Part shown: positions 38,896 to 48,701 of the stretch, one piece after another | How the letters are laid out: each line of letters begins with the position of its first letter | Position numbering within the stretch: the stretch's first letter is position 1 | From: Dolichospermum sp. FACHB-1091 | Lineage (GTDB): Bacteria; Cyanobacteriota; Cyanobacteriia; Cyanobacteriales; Nostocaceae | Reading direction: 5' to 3' | Length of the DNA: 64,000 nt | Assembly (NCBI RefSeq): GCF_014697585.1 | Contig: NZ_JACJSB010000024.1 | Location: forward strand, 1-64,000 | Position numbers and translations under genes: made by a program | Notes under the pieces: model-generated | What the model was told of the DNA's origin: nothing | What the model saw: only the letters and a program-made list of their open reading frames with translations | The model's database searches: none

Positions 38896-38979
38896 AATAA
38901 ATGTTGTTTCACATAAAGGAAACGGTAGAGCCATATTTATTTTGACTCTAACTTTCAATATTAAAACTGAGGCTGTATT

Positions 38980-39531
38980 ATGACTTTATCTTATATAGTA
39001 TTAGAAGGTAATAAAAACCAAGAAATCTTAGAAAAATTACTGCCTAAAAATTTAATTCAAGATGTGAAAATAGTAGTAGGTGAAAGTCAGTATGAAGTAA
39101 GATCATTAGCAAGTTCCCTCATTGCTACTAGACATATTCCTGTAATATTAATGTTAGATACACATACAGATAACGAATCTCAAATATTTCAAAAAACGGA
39201 TTTAATTAATTATTTATTACGTCGTGCTGCGGCTAAAACCCCTTTTCAAGTATCTTTAGCTATTCCCGAAATGGAAATTATATTTCTCCAAAATAAACCA
39301 TTAATTGAAAAAATAGCCCAACGTGAATTTAATGATTTAGAATGGCAACTAGCGCAAAGTAAACCTAAAGAATTTTTAGAGATAGTTTTAGGCACAGAAA
39401 AATCAATCAACGAGAAAATATTTAGCAATATCAATGATGAAGAAATTAAGATATTACAACAACATCCATTAATACAAGAAATAATGATTTTCCTATCATC
39501 CCTTAATGTATCTTCTGTTGCAATTAACTAA
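38980..39531 (+). CDS. TOPRIM-like orphan protein (hypothetical)
   Basis: 183 residues. The start LSYIVLEGNKNQEILEKLLP and the later IPVILMLDTHTDNESQIF match the spacing of a TOPRIM fold (a glutamate near the first strand and a DxD-like pair about 50 residues on). Further on is FQVSLAIPEMEIIFLQ, resembling the region after the DxD in OLD-type TOPRIM proteins. No ATPase partner is adjacent. Palindromic repeats bound it on both sides (38813-38895 and 39542-39572). I infer a possible nuclease-type accessory protein; the fold assignment is tentative. Confidence 0.5.
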   Translation: MTLSYIVLEGNKNQEILEKLLPKNLIQDVKIVVGESQYEVRSLASSLIATRHIPVILMLDTHTDNESQIFQKTDLINYLLRRAAAKTPFQVSLAIPEMEIIFLQNKPLIEKIAQREFNDLEWQLAQSKPKEFLEIVLGTEKSINEKIFSNINDEEIKILQQHPLIQEIMIFLSSLNVSSVAIN

Positions 39532-39541
39532 CCATATATTT

Positions 39542-39572
39542 GTAGGTTGGGTTGACGCAAGGAAACCCAACA
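39542..39572. repeat. GTAGGTTGGGTTGACG repeat, half copy
   Basis: GTAGGTTGGGTTGACGC followed by AAGGAAACCCAAC. It is the left half of the palindrome at 38813 and lies between the TOPRIM-like gene and parD. Confidence 0.75.
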
Positions 39573-39664
39573 ACACCAACTATAATCAATCGTTTTTTCT
39601 AGTAATGGCAGAAAATGACAAAACCTGCCATAATATAGAAAATAACATTCACGGAAATCACCTC

Positions 39665-39928
39665 ATGAAAAGTATGAATATTTCCTTACCTGACACCATG
39701 CGAGCTTACGTAGAACAACTGGTAGCACAAGGTGGTTACAGCAGTGTTAGCGAATACTTTCGGGAATTAGTACGACAAGACCAAAAACAAAGAGCAAAAG
39801 AACAACTACAGACCATGCTTTTAGAAGGATTAAATTCTGGAGAAGCTACAGAAATGACAGCACAAGAATGGGAAGATATTCGTCAAGCAGTCAGAGACAA
39901 AATTAACAACCGTCAAGGTGCAATTTAG
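39665..39928 (+). CDS. ParD-type antitoxin
   Basis: A frame is open from 39506, but the upstream part is repeat DNA; ATG 39665 (MKSMNISLPDTMR) or ATG 39674 is the natural start, giving about 87 residues. The N-terminal ribbon-helix-helix (MNISLPDTMRAYVEQLVAQG, then YSSVSEYFRELVRQDQK) is characteristic of ParD/CC2985-type antitoxins, which bind their own promoter and, through the C-terminal tail, the ParE toxin. It is followed 5 bases later by parE. It would bind the ParE below. Confidence 0.88.
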   Translation: MKSMNISLPDTMRAYVEQLVAQGGYSSVSEYFRELVRQDQKQRAKEQLQTMLLEGLNSGEATEMTAQEWEDIRQAVRDKINNRQGAI

Positions 39929-39933
39929 CTGTG

Positions 39934-40257
39934 ATGTTTGAAATTAAAAAAAGACCTCAAGTTATCCGTGACTTGATAGATTTAGCAACCTACATAGCAG
40001 AAGATAATTTAGATGTTTCTGACCGTTTTTTAATAGCAGCAGAAACAACATTTAAACAATTAGCTAAAACTCCAGCTATGGGAAAAATCTGTCAATTTTC
40101 TCATCCTAATTTAACAGATATTCGACAACAATCAATTAAAGGATTTAGAAAATATCTGATTTTCTATCGCATTTTTGAATCAGAAATTGATATTTTGCGA
40201 GTTATTCATAGTGCAAGAGATATCGGAACAATATTAGATGAGGATTTACAATTATGA
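39934..40257 (+). CDS. ParE-type toxin (RelE/ParE superfamily)
   Basis: 107 residues from ATG 39934 (a GTG one codon upstream is possible). RelE/ParE fold features: IKKRPQVIRDLIDLATYIAE, AAETTFKQLAKTPAMGK and the C-terminal GFRKYLIFYRIFESEIDILR followed by VIHSARDI. ParE toxins poison DNA gyrase, though RelE-like members cut mRNA. With ParD upstream it forms a complete type II module. Tandem repeat copies begin right after its stop codon. Confidence 0.88.
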   Translation: MFEIKKRPQVIRDLIDLATYIAEDNLDVSDRFLIAAETTFKQLAKTPAMGKICQFSHPNLTDIRQQSIKGFRKYLIFYRIFESEIDILRVIHSARDIGTILDEDLQL

Positions 40258-40425
40258 ACGTAGGTTGGGTTGACGCAAGGAAACCCAACAATAATCAATA
40301 ACGGCGTAACGTAGAATTAATGATAATAAATAATTAAAAGAACGTAGGTTGGGTTGACGCAAGGAAACCCAACAATAACCAATAACAGCGTAACGTAGAA
40401 TTAATGATAATAAATAATTAAAAGT
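40258..40425. repeat. Two tandem copies of an 84-bp unit containing the palindromic repeat
   Basis: Two nearly identical units with an exact period of 84 bases (TAGGTTGGG at 40261 and at 40345). Each unit has the GTTGGGTTGACGCAAGG hairpin core, then CGTAACGTAGAATTAATGA and an AT-rich tail. They differ at only a couple of positions, so the tandem duplication is recent. They follow parE. Confidence 0.85.
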
Positions 40426-40449
40426 AATGATTGTTTTCTTAATCAAGTT

Positions 40450-40482
40450 TAGGGTGCGTTACGCTGTCGCTAACGCACCCTA
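40450..40482. repeat. Perfect 12-bp inverted repeat (TAGGGTGCGTTA type)
   Basis: TAGGGTGCGTTA (40450-40461) and TAACGCACCCTA (40471-40482) are perfectly complementary around CGCTGTCGC. It lies between the convergent parDE and 2Fe-2S genes and may act as a transcript end for either. A related hairpin is at 52573-52604. Confidence 0.75.
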
Positions 40483-40492
40483 CGGATCTAAA

Positions 40493-41113
40493 CTAAACTT
40501 CAACAAAGCTGGGAATATTTACCATTAAATCCTCCCTTTTCTCCCGAATTTCCCCAGAAAAATGCTTATCTATTAAATCTGCAACCTGTTCGGCTTTAAC
40601 TTTACTATAACGAGTTTTATCAGGCATAACTAAATTAGGACCAGCTTTACAGTTTTTCATACAGCCAGTACCTTTAATAGCGACTGAATTTTCTAAACCA
40701 TAATTTGTTAATTCTGACTCCAAAGCTTGACACAAAGCTTTACCTCCGCGCTTCATACAATCAGATTTTTGACAAACTAGAATTGTTTGCACTTTGTCCG
40801 GTTTCGTCTTAGCTAGATTTTGGGCTGTAACTGTTCCCATATCAGCACTTGCAGCCATAACTCGTTCCGCTACCAATGTTACCTGATCTTTTTTGGCGTT
40901 GTATTGTTTTGTCCCCACAACTTGTAACCAAGTCCCTTGAGGTAAACGCAAATCAAAAGCACTCCGTAAATGTTTGGCTAATTTTATATAACATTCACCT
41001 TCGGAAGTCCATAATAACAAGCCTTTTAGCTTATATCCATCCTTGATGACAAAATCCAAAAATCTGCCCTCAAAACAAAATTCTGTCACTTGTGAATTAG
41101 TATATATACTCAT
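40493..41113 (-). CDS. (2Fe-2S) ferredoxin domain protein, thioredoxin-like
   Basis: 206 residues. The C-terminal half is a thioredoxin-like [2Fe-2S] domain with the cluster ligands in CQKSDCMKRGG (two cysteines) and TGCMKNCKAGPNLVM (two cysteines), as in NuoE/HoxE-type ferredoxins. The N-terminal 100 residues (VTEFCFEGRFLDFVIKDGYK and on) form a separate OB-like, beta-rich domain found with such ferredoxins in cyanobacteria. It probably carries electrons; partners are unknown. The small gene at 41129 lies 15 bases upstream on the same strand, so the two form an operon. Confidence 0.85.
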   Translation of the reverse strand: MSIYTNSQVTEFCFEGRFLDFVIKDGYKLKGLLLWTSEGECYIKLAKHLRSAFDLRLPQGTWLQVVGTKQYNAKKDQVTLVAERVMAASADMGTVTAQNLAKTKPDKVQTILVCQKSDCMKRGGKALCQALESELTNYGLENSVAIKGTGCMKNCKAGPNLVMPDKTRYSKVKAEQVADLIDKHFSGEIREKREDLMVNIPSFVEV

Positions 41114-41128
41114 TTTTCCCCTATCTAA

Positions 41129-41401
41129 CTAAAATTTTTGGTAACGAATACGCCAACTATTTTCGATGTTTTCAATCAAGTCTTGACGAGAAGCACTGAA
41201 TTGTTGAATTACACTCCAGAGTTGAATAGCTGCGGTGGGGTTATTTATTTCTACCATTAAGGGCTGGTTAGTCTCACAAATACAAATTATATCTAATTCT
41301 TGTAAGCGTTGATAAACCTGCCAACGGTCTGCCCAATCTATATCAATAACGTGCTTTTTGTCTGTTTCTGAGCTAGAAGATTTCAAGTGGATAGCCCCCA
41401 A
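41129..41401 (-). CDS. Small conserved cyanobacterial protein (hypothetical)
   Basis: 90 residues starting at a TTG (MGAIHLKSSSS); no in-frame ATG precedes the conserved-looking part (VIDIDWADRWQVYQRLQELD onward). The single Asp/Trp-rich domain and the CICETNQPLMVEI strand suggest a small globular protein. It is the first gene of a two-gene operon with the 2Fe-2S protein. No function is known to me. The start is uncertain. Confidence 0.6.
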   Translation of the reverse strand: MGAIHLKSSSSETDKKHVIDIDWADRWQVYQRLQELDIICICETNQPLMVEINNPTAAIQLWSVIQQFSASRQDLIENIENSWRIRYQKF

Positions 41402-41735
41402 AATGCCATAAAATTGCAGTTAAACTAGAAACTCACAGCCTAAATTTACAACTTAGTGGGAGTTTAGCCTCTTTCTCCAGAATACACTAAGTGCAAAATA
41501 TTGTCATTAATTTTGAGAAAAAATCTCATCGTTTTTAAATTGGGGGATATGCACATTTTGCAATTTAAGTCAATATATATAGCTACAAAGGTAGATATAT
41601 TACAAAAATTGATGATTGCAATTACTAGTAATGTCAAATTTTTTAATATTTAGTAGCCTTGTTTTTATTTTAAAAATGCTAAGATGTTAAAGGTAAGCAG
41701 TTAAAAACCATAACTCTTAAAAAGAGAGGAAAACC
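41402..41735. other. AT-rich divergent intergenic region upstream of dps
   Basis: About 330 bases between the leftward small gene and dps, holding both promoters. It is strongly AT-rich with no open frame of note. AAAGAGAGGAAAACC directly before 41736 is the dps ribosome binding site. I could not single out a Fur or PerR box. Confidence 0.4.
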
Positions 41736-42290
41736 ATGTCTGATACGCAAACTATATTACACAATTTTGGTCAGGTTTATGACAATCCTGTATTATTAGA
41801 TCACAGTGTAACCGCACCAGTTGTTGAAGGATTCAATGTCGTATTAGCTAGTTTTCAGGCATTGTATCTACAATATCAAAAACATCATTTTGTAGTTGAA
41901 GGTGCAGAATTTAATTCCCTGCATGAATTTTTCAATTCCAGCTACAAAGAAGTACAAGATCACATTCATGAAATCGGTGAACGTTTAAATGGTTTGGGTG
42001 GAATACCAGCAGCAAGTTTTAGTAAATTAGCTGAATTATGCTGTTTTGAAACAGAAGCAGATGGTGTATTTTCGGCGCGGAAGATGGTAGAAAATGATCT
42101 AGTAGCCGAACAAGCATTAATTGGTGTAATTCGCCGTCAAGCTTCACAGGCTGAGAGTTTGGGTGATAGAGGTACAAGGTATTTGTACGAAAAAATCCTC
42201 TTAAAAACTGAAGAAAGAGCTTATCATTTAGCTCACTTCTTAGCTAAAGATAGTTTAACCTTGGGTTTTGTCCAACGGGCTGAAAACTAA
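41736..42290 (+). CDS. dpsA: Dps family DNA-protecting ferritin with His-type ferroxidase site
   Basis: A 184-residue Dps. It forms a 12-subunit shell that oxidises and stores iron and protects DNA against peroxide. Aligned by eye with canonical Dps (HW..LHE..DD..D...ER), the ferroxidase residues read histidine in KHHF, histidine in SLHE, asparagine where Asp is usual (EFFNSSY), histidine where the second Asp is usual ([10 protein letters not shown]) and the conserved glutamate. Cyanobacterial His-type Dps proteins (for example T. elongatus DpsA and N. punctiforme Dps4) are known to bind metal with such an extra histidine. A clear terminator follows at 42371. Confidence 0.92.
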   Translation: MSDTQTILHNFGQVYDNPVLLDHSVTAPVVEGFNVVLASFQALYLQYQKHHFVVEGAEFNSLHEFFNSSYKEVQDHIHEIGERLNGLGGIPAASFSKLAELCCFETEADGVFSARKMVENDLVAEQALIGVIRRQASQAESLGDRGTRYLYEKILLKTEERAYHLAHFLAKDSLTLGFVQRAEN

Positions 42291-42370
42291 ACTTTTCGTA
42301 ATCTCAACTCAACTAAACTTAAATGGTAAAAATTTTTAGTAATTGAGAATTTTACAAAATTAATCCTTTT

Positions 42371-42407
42371 GGCAGAAAAGTGTAAATTATCCTTTCTGCC
42401 ATTTTTT
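42371..42407 (+). terminator. Intrinsic terminator of dps
   Basis: GGCAGAAA (42371-42378) and TTTCTGCC (42393-42400) form an 8-bp stem followed by ATTTTTT. It lies 81 bases after the dps stop codon and faces the same way. Confidence 0.8.
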
Positions 42408-42797
42408 ATAATTGCATATTTTCTATATTTAGCTAATTAAAAATATTCTCATTTATCCATGTAAATATAAATGCAATTTCTCAAATATTTCACATATATC
42501 TAAAAATAACTTATTGATAATCTATTTCAAAAAGAATAATTAAGCAAATAAAAATATTTAGCAACAACTTAATTATTATAACTTATAACCAATAAATAAA
42601 CACTTAACCTCTCTGCGTCTTTGCGCCTCTGCGTGAACAAAAAATATGAAAACTAGTCAGAAAAATCCTCCATATCCATAATTCTTTCCCCTGTTAGCAA
42701 TTGCTACCCGGAAAAGTTGATAATGAATGGCATGATGGGGGGTAAAGACCTTTAAAATAGTCCAAGATTTGTATTTTTGTCATCTAAGGTAAAAACT
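42408..42797. other. Intergenic region upstream of carB
   Basis: About 390 very AT-rich bases with no gene. A fragment of the CTCTGCGTCTTTGCGCC repeat type is at about 42610. The carB promoter must lie in the last 150 bases; TAAGGTAAAAACT before 42798 is the ribosome binding site. Confidence 0.4.
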
Positions 42798-45700
42798 ATG
42801 CCCCGTCGTCAAGACCTCAAAAAAATTCTCCTGTTGGGTTCAGGTCCCATTGTCATTGGCCAAGCCTGTGAATTTGATTATTCTGGAACTCAAGCCTGTA
42901 AAGCCTTGCGAGAAGAAGGCTATGAAGTAGTGCTGGTAAATTCCAACCCAGCGACAATTATGACTGACCCTGAAACAGCAGACCGCACTTATATTGAACC
43001 GCTGACACCGGAAATAGTGGAAAAAGTTATCGACAAAGAACGACCAGATGCTTTGTTACCAACTATGGGTGGACAAACCGCGTTGAATTTAGCTGTGGCT
43101 TTGGCAAAAAATGGCGTTTTGGAAAAGTACAATGTCGAGTTAATTGGTGCGAAATTACCAGCCATTGAAAAAGCCGAAGATAGGAAACTGTTTAACGAGG
43201 CCATGGCGAAAATTGGCGTAGCAGTGTGTCCCAGCGGTACAGCTTCTACTTTAGAAGAATCTAAAGCGATCGCTTTAGAAATCGGTACATATCCCCTAAT
43301 TATCCGTCCAGCCTTTACAATGGGGGGGACGGGGGGCGGTATCGCCTATAATCAAGAAGAATTTGAAGAAATGGCCCAGGTGGGTATTGACGCTAGTCCG
43401 GTTTCCCAAATTCTCATTGACCAGTCTTTATTGGGCTGGAAGGAGTATGAATTAGAGGTAATGCGAGATCTAGCCGATAATGTTGTTATTATCTGTTCTA
43501 TTGAAAATCTCGACCCCATGGGGATTCATACAGGAGATTCTATCACGGTTGCCCCCGCTCAAACTCTCACCGATAAGGAATATCAACGGCTGCGGGACAT
43601 GGCCATTAAAATTATCCGGGAAATTGGTGTAGAAACCGGTGGTTCTAATATCCAGTTTGCAGTAAATCCCGAAAATGGTGATGTAGTCGTAATTGAAATG
43701 AATCCCCGTGTATCTAGAAGTTCGGCTTTATCTTCCAAAGCTACGGGTTTTCCTATCGCCAAAATTGCGGCTAAGTTGGCGGTGGGTTATACGTTGAATG
43801 AACTACAAAACGATATTACCAAGAAAACTCCCGCTTGTTTTGAACCGACAATTGACTATGTTGTCACAAAAATTCCCCGGTTTGCATTTGAAAAATTCCC
43901 TGGTTCTGACTCGGTACTCACGACACAAATGAAGTCAGTGGGTGAGGCCATGGCCATTGGCCGCACATTTAATGAATCCTTTCAAAAGGCTTTGCGGTCC
44001 CTGGAAACAGGCCGCGCTGGTTGGGGCGCTGATAAGTCCGAAAAATTGCCCAGCGGTGAACAAATTCGCGCCCAGTTGCGGACACCAAACCCAGAAAGAA
44101 TCTTCTCTGTACGTCATGCTATGCAATTGGGAATTAGTAATGAGGAAATTTACGAATTAACAGCTATTGACCCCTGGTTTTTAGATAAGTTACAAGAACT
44201 GCTAGAAATAGAAAAGTTTCTCAAACGCACTCCATTAAAGCAGTTGACAAAAGAACAGATGTATGCAGTCAAAAGAAATGGTTTTAGCGATCGCCAAATA
44301 GCATATTGTACTAAAACTAAGGAGGACGAAGTTCGCGCCTATCGCAAATACTTAGAAGTTATCCCCGTTTATAAAACCGTTGATACCTGCGCGGCAGAAT
44401 TTGAGGCCTTGACTCCATACTATTATTCTACTTACGAAGAAGAAACGGAAGTATTACCTAGCGATAAACCCAAGGTGATGATTTTGGGAGGTGGTCCCAA
44501 CCGTATTGGCCAAGGGATTGAGTTTGATTATTGTTGTTGTCATGCTGCGTATTCTTTACATGATGCCGGGTATGAAACTATTATGGTCAATTCTAACCCA
44601 GAAACGGTTTCTACAGACTATGATACCAGCGATCGCCTCTATTTTGAACCGTTAACAAAAGAGGACGTTCTCAATATCATTGAAGCGGAAAATCCCCAGG
44701 GGATAATAGTCCAATTTGGTGGTCAAACACCATTAAAATTGGCTGTACCGTTGCAAGAGTATTTACAAGGAACAGGGAATAGTATTAATACAAAGATTTG
44801 GGGAACATCACCTGATTCTATAGACATGGCGGAAAACAGAGAACGGTTTGAAAAGATTCTTCAAGAATTAAATATCGCTCAACCGCCTAATGGTATGGCT
44901 AGAAGTTATGAAGATGCTTTAATTGTTGCCAAACGTATTGGGTATCCAGTGGTGGTGCGTCCTAGTTATGTACTAGGAGGACGAGCGATGGAAATAGTTT
45001 ATTCTGATACTGAATTGGAAAGGTATATGACCTTTGCAGTTCAAGTAGAACCAGAACACCCCATTTTAATTGATAAATTCCTGGAAAACGCCATTGAAGT
45101 AGATGTAGATGCGATCGCAGATCACACTGGTAACGTTGTTATCGGTGGCATCATGGAACATATCGAACAAGCGGGTATTCACTCAGGTGATTCCGCTTGT
45201 ACCTTGCCCTCGATTTCCTTATCTCCAGCAGTGCTAAACCAAATCCGTTTATGGACAGTACAACTAGCACAAGCTCTATCCGTAGTGGGATTAATGAATA
45301 TTCAGTTCGCCATAGTTGGTAATAATAGTTATTCTCCCCAGGTGTATATTCTGGAAGCTAACCCCAGAGCATCACGGACTGTTCCTTTCGTATCTAAAGC
45401 TACAGGCGTACAATTAGCCAAACTAGCCTCCTTAGTTATGTCGGGTAAAACCTTAGAGGAACTAAAATTCACCAAAGAAGTCATTCCCTCACATATAGCC
45501 GTTAAAGAAGCCGTTTTACCATTTAGTAAATTTCCGGGTACAGATACCATATTAGGTCCAGAAATGCGCTCAACAGGGGAAGTAATGGGCATTGATAGGG
45601 ATTTCGGCCGTGCCTTCGCTAAAGCAGAATTAGGTGCAGGGGAAAAACTACCGCTGCAGGGGACTGTATTTGTATCTATGAGTGACAGAGATAAACCTTT

Positions 45701-46058
45701 AGCCGCTGATGTGATTAAAGAGTTTATTAAATTAGGCTTTACAATTATGGCCACCCAAGGTACACGCCAAATTCTGCAAAAAGCAGAGTTAGAGGTGACA
45801 TCAATTCTTAAACTCCATGAAGGTCGTCCTCATGTTCTTGATGCTATCAAAAATGGAAACATTCAACTCATTATCAATACACCCTCTGGAGAAGAAGCCC
45901 ATGCAGATTCTAAGCTAATTCGTCGCACAGCTTTAGGTTACAAAATTCCCATTATTACCACCATTGCAGGCGCTAGGGCTACAGTCGCTGCTATCCGTTC
46001 TCTGCAAAATACTACTTTAGATGTCAAAGTTATCCAAGAATACTGTCATCAAAGTTAA
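42798..46058 (+). CDS. carB: Carbamoyl-phosphate synthase large subunit
   Basis: CarB makes carbamoyl phosphate from ammonia (delivered by CarA), bicarbonate and two ATP, feeding arginine and pyrimidine synthesis. The product of 1086 residues has the usual internal duplication of two ATP-grasp halves: [20 protein letters not shown] near residue 14 and [20 protein letters not shown] near 565. The matching [20 protein letters not shown] is in the first half and [20 protein letters not shown] in the second. The last 140 residues are the MGS-like allosteric domain ([20 protein letters not shown]). ATG 42798 (MPRRQDLKK) is preferred over the TTG at 42777, since AAGG stands 10 bases upstream. carA is not adjacent. 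Confidence 0.96.
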   Translation: MPRRQDLKKILLLGSGPIVIGQACEFDYSGTQACKALREEGYEVVLVNSNPATIMTDPETADRTYIEPLTPEIVEKVIDKERPDALLPTMGGQTALNLAVALAKNGVLEKYNVELIGAKLPAIEKAEDRKLFNEAMAKIGVAVCPSGTASTLEESKAIALEIGTYPLIIRPAFTMGGTGGGIAYNQEEFEEMAQVGIDASPVSQILIDQSLLGWKEYELEVMRDLADNVVIICSIENLDPMGIHTGDSITVAPAQTLTDKEYQRLRDMAIKIIREIGVETGGSNIQFAVNPENGDVVVIEMNPRVSRSSALSSKATGFPIAKIAAKLAVGYTLNELQNDITKKTPACFEPTIDYVVTKIPRFAFEKFPGSDSVLTTQMKSVGEAMAIGRTFNESFQKALRSLETGRAGWGADKSEKLPSGEQIRAQLRTPNPERIFSVRHAMQLGISNEEIYELTAIDPWFLDKLQELLEIEKFLKRTPLKQLTKEQMYAVKRNGFSDRQIAYCTKTKEDEVRAYRKYLEVIPVYKTVDTCAAEFEALTPYYYSTYEEETEVLPSDKPKVMILGGGPNRIGQGIEFDYCCCHAAYSLHDAGYETIMVNSNPETVSTDYDTSDRLYFEPLTKEDVLNIIEAENPQGIIVQFGGQTPLKLAVPLQEYLQGTGNSINTKIWGTSPDSIDMAENRERFEKILQELNIAQPPNGMARSYEDALIVAKRIGYPVVVRPSYVLGGRAMEIVYSDTELERYMTFAVQVEPEHPILIDKFLENAIEVDVDAIADHTGNVVIGGIMEHIEQAGIHSGDSACTLPSISLSPAVLNQIRLWTVQLAQALSVVGLMNIQFAIVGNNSYSPQVYILEANPRASRTVPFVSKATGVQLAKLASLVMSGKTLEELKFTKEVIPSHIAVKEAVLPFSKFPGTDTILGPEMRSTGEVMGIDRDFGRAFAKAELGAGEKLPLQGTVFVSMSDRDKPLAADVIKEFIKLGFTIMATQGTRQILQKAELEVTSILKLHEGRPHVLDAIKNGNIQLIINTPSGEEAHADSKLIRRTALGYKIPIITTIAGARATVAAIRSLQNTTLDVKVIQEYCHQS

Positions 46059-46745
46059 TGTCAATTGTCAGTTATTTTTTTAGGACTTCAGCCCCAGTGA
46101 CGAGAGAATGAACCACATTCTAGAACTAGAAGCGTTCAGCGAAGGTGTTGTCAAAGGATAGGACAGGAAGGAAAAAGGTTTTAACCGGATTTTACCTTTA
46201 CCCCAGTCCTATTTTCTTAACCACTAACCACTAACCATGGACAATGGACCATTAACACAAACATTAAGCAATTATTATAAGAGAATAATTATGGTTATTA
46301 TTGAGATATTTTAACAAATATGAGGAAGGAATTTTTTTCGGGAAGAATTTGGCTCAAACCCTTTAAATGTAAGATGTTCAGCAACTTGAGATTTTGAGGT
46401 GATGTCAGTTGGCTGGGAAAGTGCGGATTTTGCGGTAGTCAAATTATTCTCATAAATGTTACAATTCTTAATATCGCTAAAAACGCAAAAAATATCTGAC
46501 TTGCTACCCTGTATCTAGGCCATAGATACTTGTAAAAATCAGGATATAAATGTAGTATTTAGCGGTAAAATACCTAATTTCCCAAAAGATGAGCAACAGT
46601 CTTTGACTAGGCGCTTTTGTTGTCAACCATCATCATGGTTTCTAGTCCAATTAGGTAGCAACCTCCCAATATGATGATTCGATTCACGAGTCTATCAAAA
46701 CACAGCACACAATAGTGTAACCCACCATTACCAAAGAGTAGCGCC
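46059..46745. other. Long intergenic region before the sigma factor gene
   Basis: 687 bases without a supportable gene. It holds a heptamer repeat (46221-46255) and AT-rich DNA. The distance suggests a long or multi-promoter leader for the sigma factor, but I cannot assign promoters. AAAGAGTAGCGCC precedes ATG 46746. Confidence 0.4.
46221..46255. repeat. Heptanucleotide tandem repeat (CCACTAA type)
   Basis: Heptads in register: CCACTAA, CCACTAA, CCATGGA, CAATGGA, CCATTAA. Same STRR class as at 35673 and 50088. Confidence 0.6.
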
Positions 46746-47702
46746 ATGAAGACCGCTAAAACAGCTACCGACCTCGTGCGGACTTACCTGCGTGAGATTG
46801 GCCGTGTGCCACTCCTCACCCACGAAGAAGAGATTTTTTATGGTAAACAGGTGCAACGATCTACTGCCTTGCATGAGATCCGGGAAGGTCTTGCTACCCG
46901 GTTGGGTCATCCACCAAGTTTAGAAGCATGGGCAGCAGCATCTGATTTAGAAGTATCAGAATTAAATCGGGCGATTTCCGAAGGTGAAACAGCTAAACGA
47001 AAAATGGTAGAAGCCAATCTCCGACTAGTCGTTTCTGTTGCCAAAAAGTACATTAAGCGCAATGTTGATTTACTTGACCTCATTCAAGAGGGCAGTATTG
47101 GTATGCAAAGAGGTGTCGAAAAATTTGATCCTACCAAAGGCTATAGATTTTCTACTTATGCTTATTGGTGGATTCGTCAAGCTATTACCCGTGCTATTGC
47201 CGAAAAAGCCCGGACTATTCGCCTACCTATTCATATTACCGAAAAACTCAATAAAATTAAAAAAGCCCAGCGTCAACTATCCCAGGGATTGGGACGTGCA
47301 CCCACGGTAGCTGAATTATCCCAAGAATTGGATCTAACACCCAAACAGGTACGAGAATATCTAGAAAAAGCTCGCCTGCCATTATCTCTAGATTTGCGTT
47401 TAGGAGATAATTATGATACTGAACTTGGGGAAATGTTAGAAGATACAGGTGCAACACCGGAAGATTTTGTCATGCAAACTTCCCTATCTTATGACTTAGA
47501 GCGGATGATGTCAGAACTCACCCCCCAACAACAGGATGTAATTAGTCTACGCTTTGGACTAAAAGATGGACAATCCTTAACTTTGGCTAAAATTGGTGAA
47601 GTCCTGAATATTAGCCGGGAACGGGTTCGTCAAATTGAACGCGAAGCCTTAAGCAAACTTCGCAAATCTAAAGCCATCATGAATGAGTATCTTGCAAGTT
47701 AG
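46746..47702 (+). CDS. Group 2 sigma-70 factor (RpoD/SigA family)
   Basis: 318 residues with all the regions of a group 2 sigma factor and no region 1.1: region 1.2 ([20 protein letters not shown]), region 2 ([20 protein letters not shown], the -10 recognition stretch [20 protein letters not shown]), region 3, and region 4 ([20 protein letters not shown]) with the -35 reading helix. Group 2 factors (SigB-SigE) are non-essential and drive stress, nitrogen or circadian programmes. I cannot assign the paralogue, so no symbol is given. A perfect hairpin at 47720-47744 follows. Its 687-base upstream region is unusually long for this window. Confidence 0.93.
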   Translation: MKTAKTATDLVRTYLREIGRVPLLTHEEEIFYGKQVQRSTALHEIREGLATRLGHPPSLEAWAAASDLEVSELNRAISEGETAKRKMVEANLRLVVSVAKKYIKRNVDLLDLIQEGSIGMQRGVEKFDPTKGYRFSTYAYWWIRQAITRAIAEKARTIRLPIHITEKLNKIKKAQRQLSQGLGRAPTVAELSQELDLTPKQVREYLEKARLPLSLDLRLGDNYDTELGEMLEDTGATPEDFVMQTSLSYDLERMMSELTPQQQDVISLRFGLKDGQSLTLAKIGEVLNISRERVRQIEREALSKLRKSKAIMNEYLAS

Positions 47703-47719
47703 TCGCTCGGTTTCTGCTT

Positions 47720-47744
47720 CATGGGTGGAGTTTTCCCACCCATG
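47720..47744 (+). terminator. Hairpin downstream of the sigma factor gene
   Basis: CATGGGTGG (47720-47728) and CCACCCATG (47736-47744) form a perfect 9-bp stem with a 7-base loop, 17 bases after the stop codon. There is no T tract, so termination is plausible rather than proven. It lies between two convergent genes. Confidence 0.45.
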
Positions 47745-47772
47745 CTCACTCGTGGGTAAGTCCTAAATTATT

Positions 47773-48438
47773 TTAATATCCCAGTGGAGATGGAGGTTCT
47801 GGTTGTGGATCTGGTTGGGAAGTTGAGAATAATGAGTGCGGATAATTATTAGAGGTCAGTGGTAAGAAAATTGTTCTCTCGGAAGTCGGTGATACCAGTT
47901 CCGTACCAGGCTTTTCTGCTTCCTCTGCCATCTTGCTAGTCAGTGCTGCATTTGCAGTATTTAACTGTCGCTCATGGCGTTGTAAACTTTGTAGTTTGCG
48001 GTAAGACTGACTCCAAAGCTCCTGGGAATATACTGTCCCACCATAAACTATTAATGTCGCCACCACTAATAAAAATGCTAAAACGGACGAATAGCGATTG
48101 GCTATATACAAACGTAGCAACCAAACAGGTATAGTTTCAGTATCACTAATGTTGTGTACACTCGTCCTTGATTGCTCATGGGCATAAGTAGTGGTTTTTT
48201 TTCCTGATTCTGGGATTGAATTCCCTATTGCTGTATTATTTCTGGGAGCAAAGGAAAAGTTCATCCAGTTATTGCGAGTACCAGAGGATTTAACTGCTAC
48301 CGTTTCACTACCAAGCCTGGAGGAACTCTGTGTTTTTTTATCCAGACTTCGAGAACGTCGTCTTTTCAATGACCAAGGAGAGTTAGGCCAGAACCAAGTA
48401 TTTTTTGCCAAAACTGCTGATTTACGTTCAACAACCAT
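47773..48438 (-). CDS. Bitopic FtsL-like membrane protein (hypothetical)
   Basis: 221 residues: a basic, disordered N-terminal 105 residues, one membrane helix (VLAFLLVVATLIVYGGTVYS, about 120-140), a short coiled coil (LWSQSYRKLQSLQRHERQLN and on) and a proline-rich tail (QPDPQPEPPSPLGY). This topology is that of FtsL/DivIC-type cell-division proteins, and cyanobacterial genomes encode a conserved protein of this form. The resemblance is structural only, so FtsL-like is an inference. It is convergent with the sigma factor gene. Confidence 0.6.
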   Translation of the reverse strand: MVVERKSAVLAKNTWFWPNSPWSLKRRRSRSLDKKTQSSSRLGSETVAVKSSGTRNNWMNFSFAPRNNTAIGNSIPESGKKTTTYAHEQSRTSVHNISDTETIPVWLLRLYIANRYSSVLAFLLVVATLIVYGGTVYSQELWSQSYRKLQSLQRHERQLNTANAALTSKMAEEAEKPGTELVSPTSERTIFLPLTSNNYPHSLFSTSQPDPQPEPPSPLGY

Positions 48439-48701
48439 AATTTTTCTGATGGTAAATTCTGTATCTTCGATGATTATGAGATTTTGCCTAAAGTTACATT
48501 TCCAAATCGGGTTGGAGCTATTGTAACCCCTTCAGAAAGCTGAAATGACGATTTGTTCATATTACATATAACCCACAGAAGTGTTACGAAATAGAATAAG
48601 TTGAAATATGTAATCAAAAAACCGTTAAAAAAAATCAATAAATAAGGTATCTTATTCAACAGGCGAAATATTTTATGCCCACAATTGGTGAAAGAGGAGT
48701 T

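Noticed and set aside
38813-40425. Repeats as a CRISPR array
   Set aside because: The copies are irregularly spaced with genes between them and there are no spacers of uniform length; no cas gene is present in the window.
40252-40446. 64-codon antisense open frame with an internal duplication
   Set aside because: It is the translation of the two 84-bp tandem repeat units.
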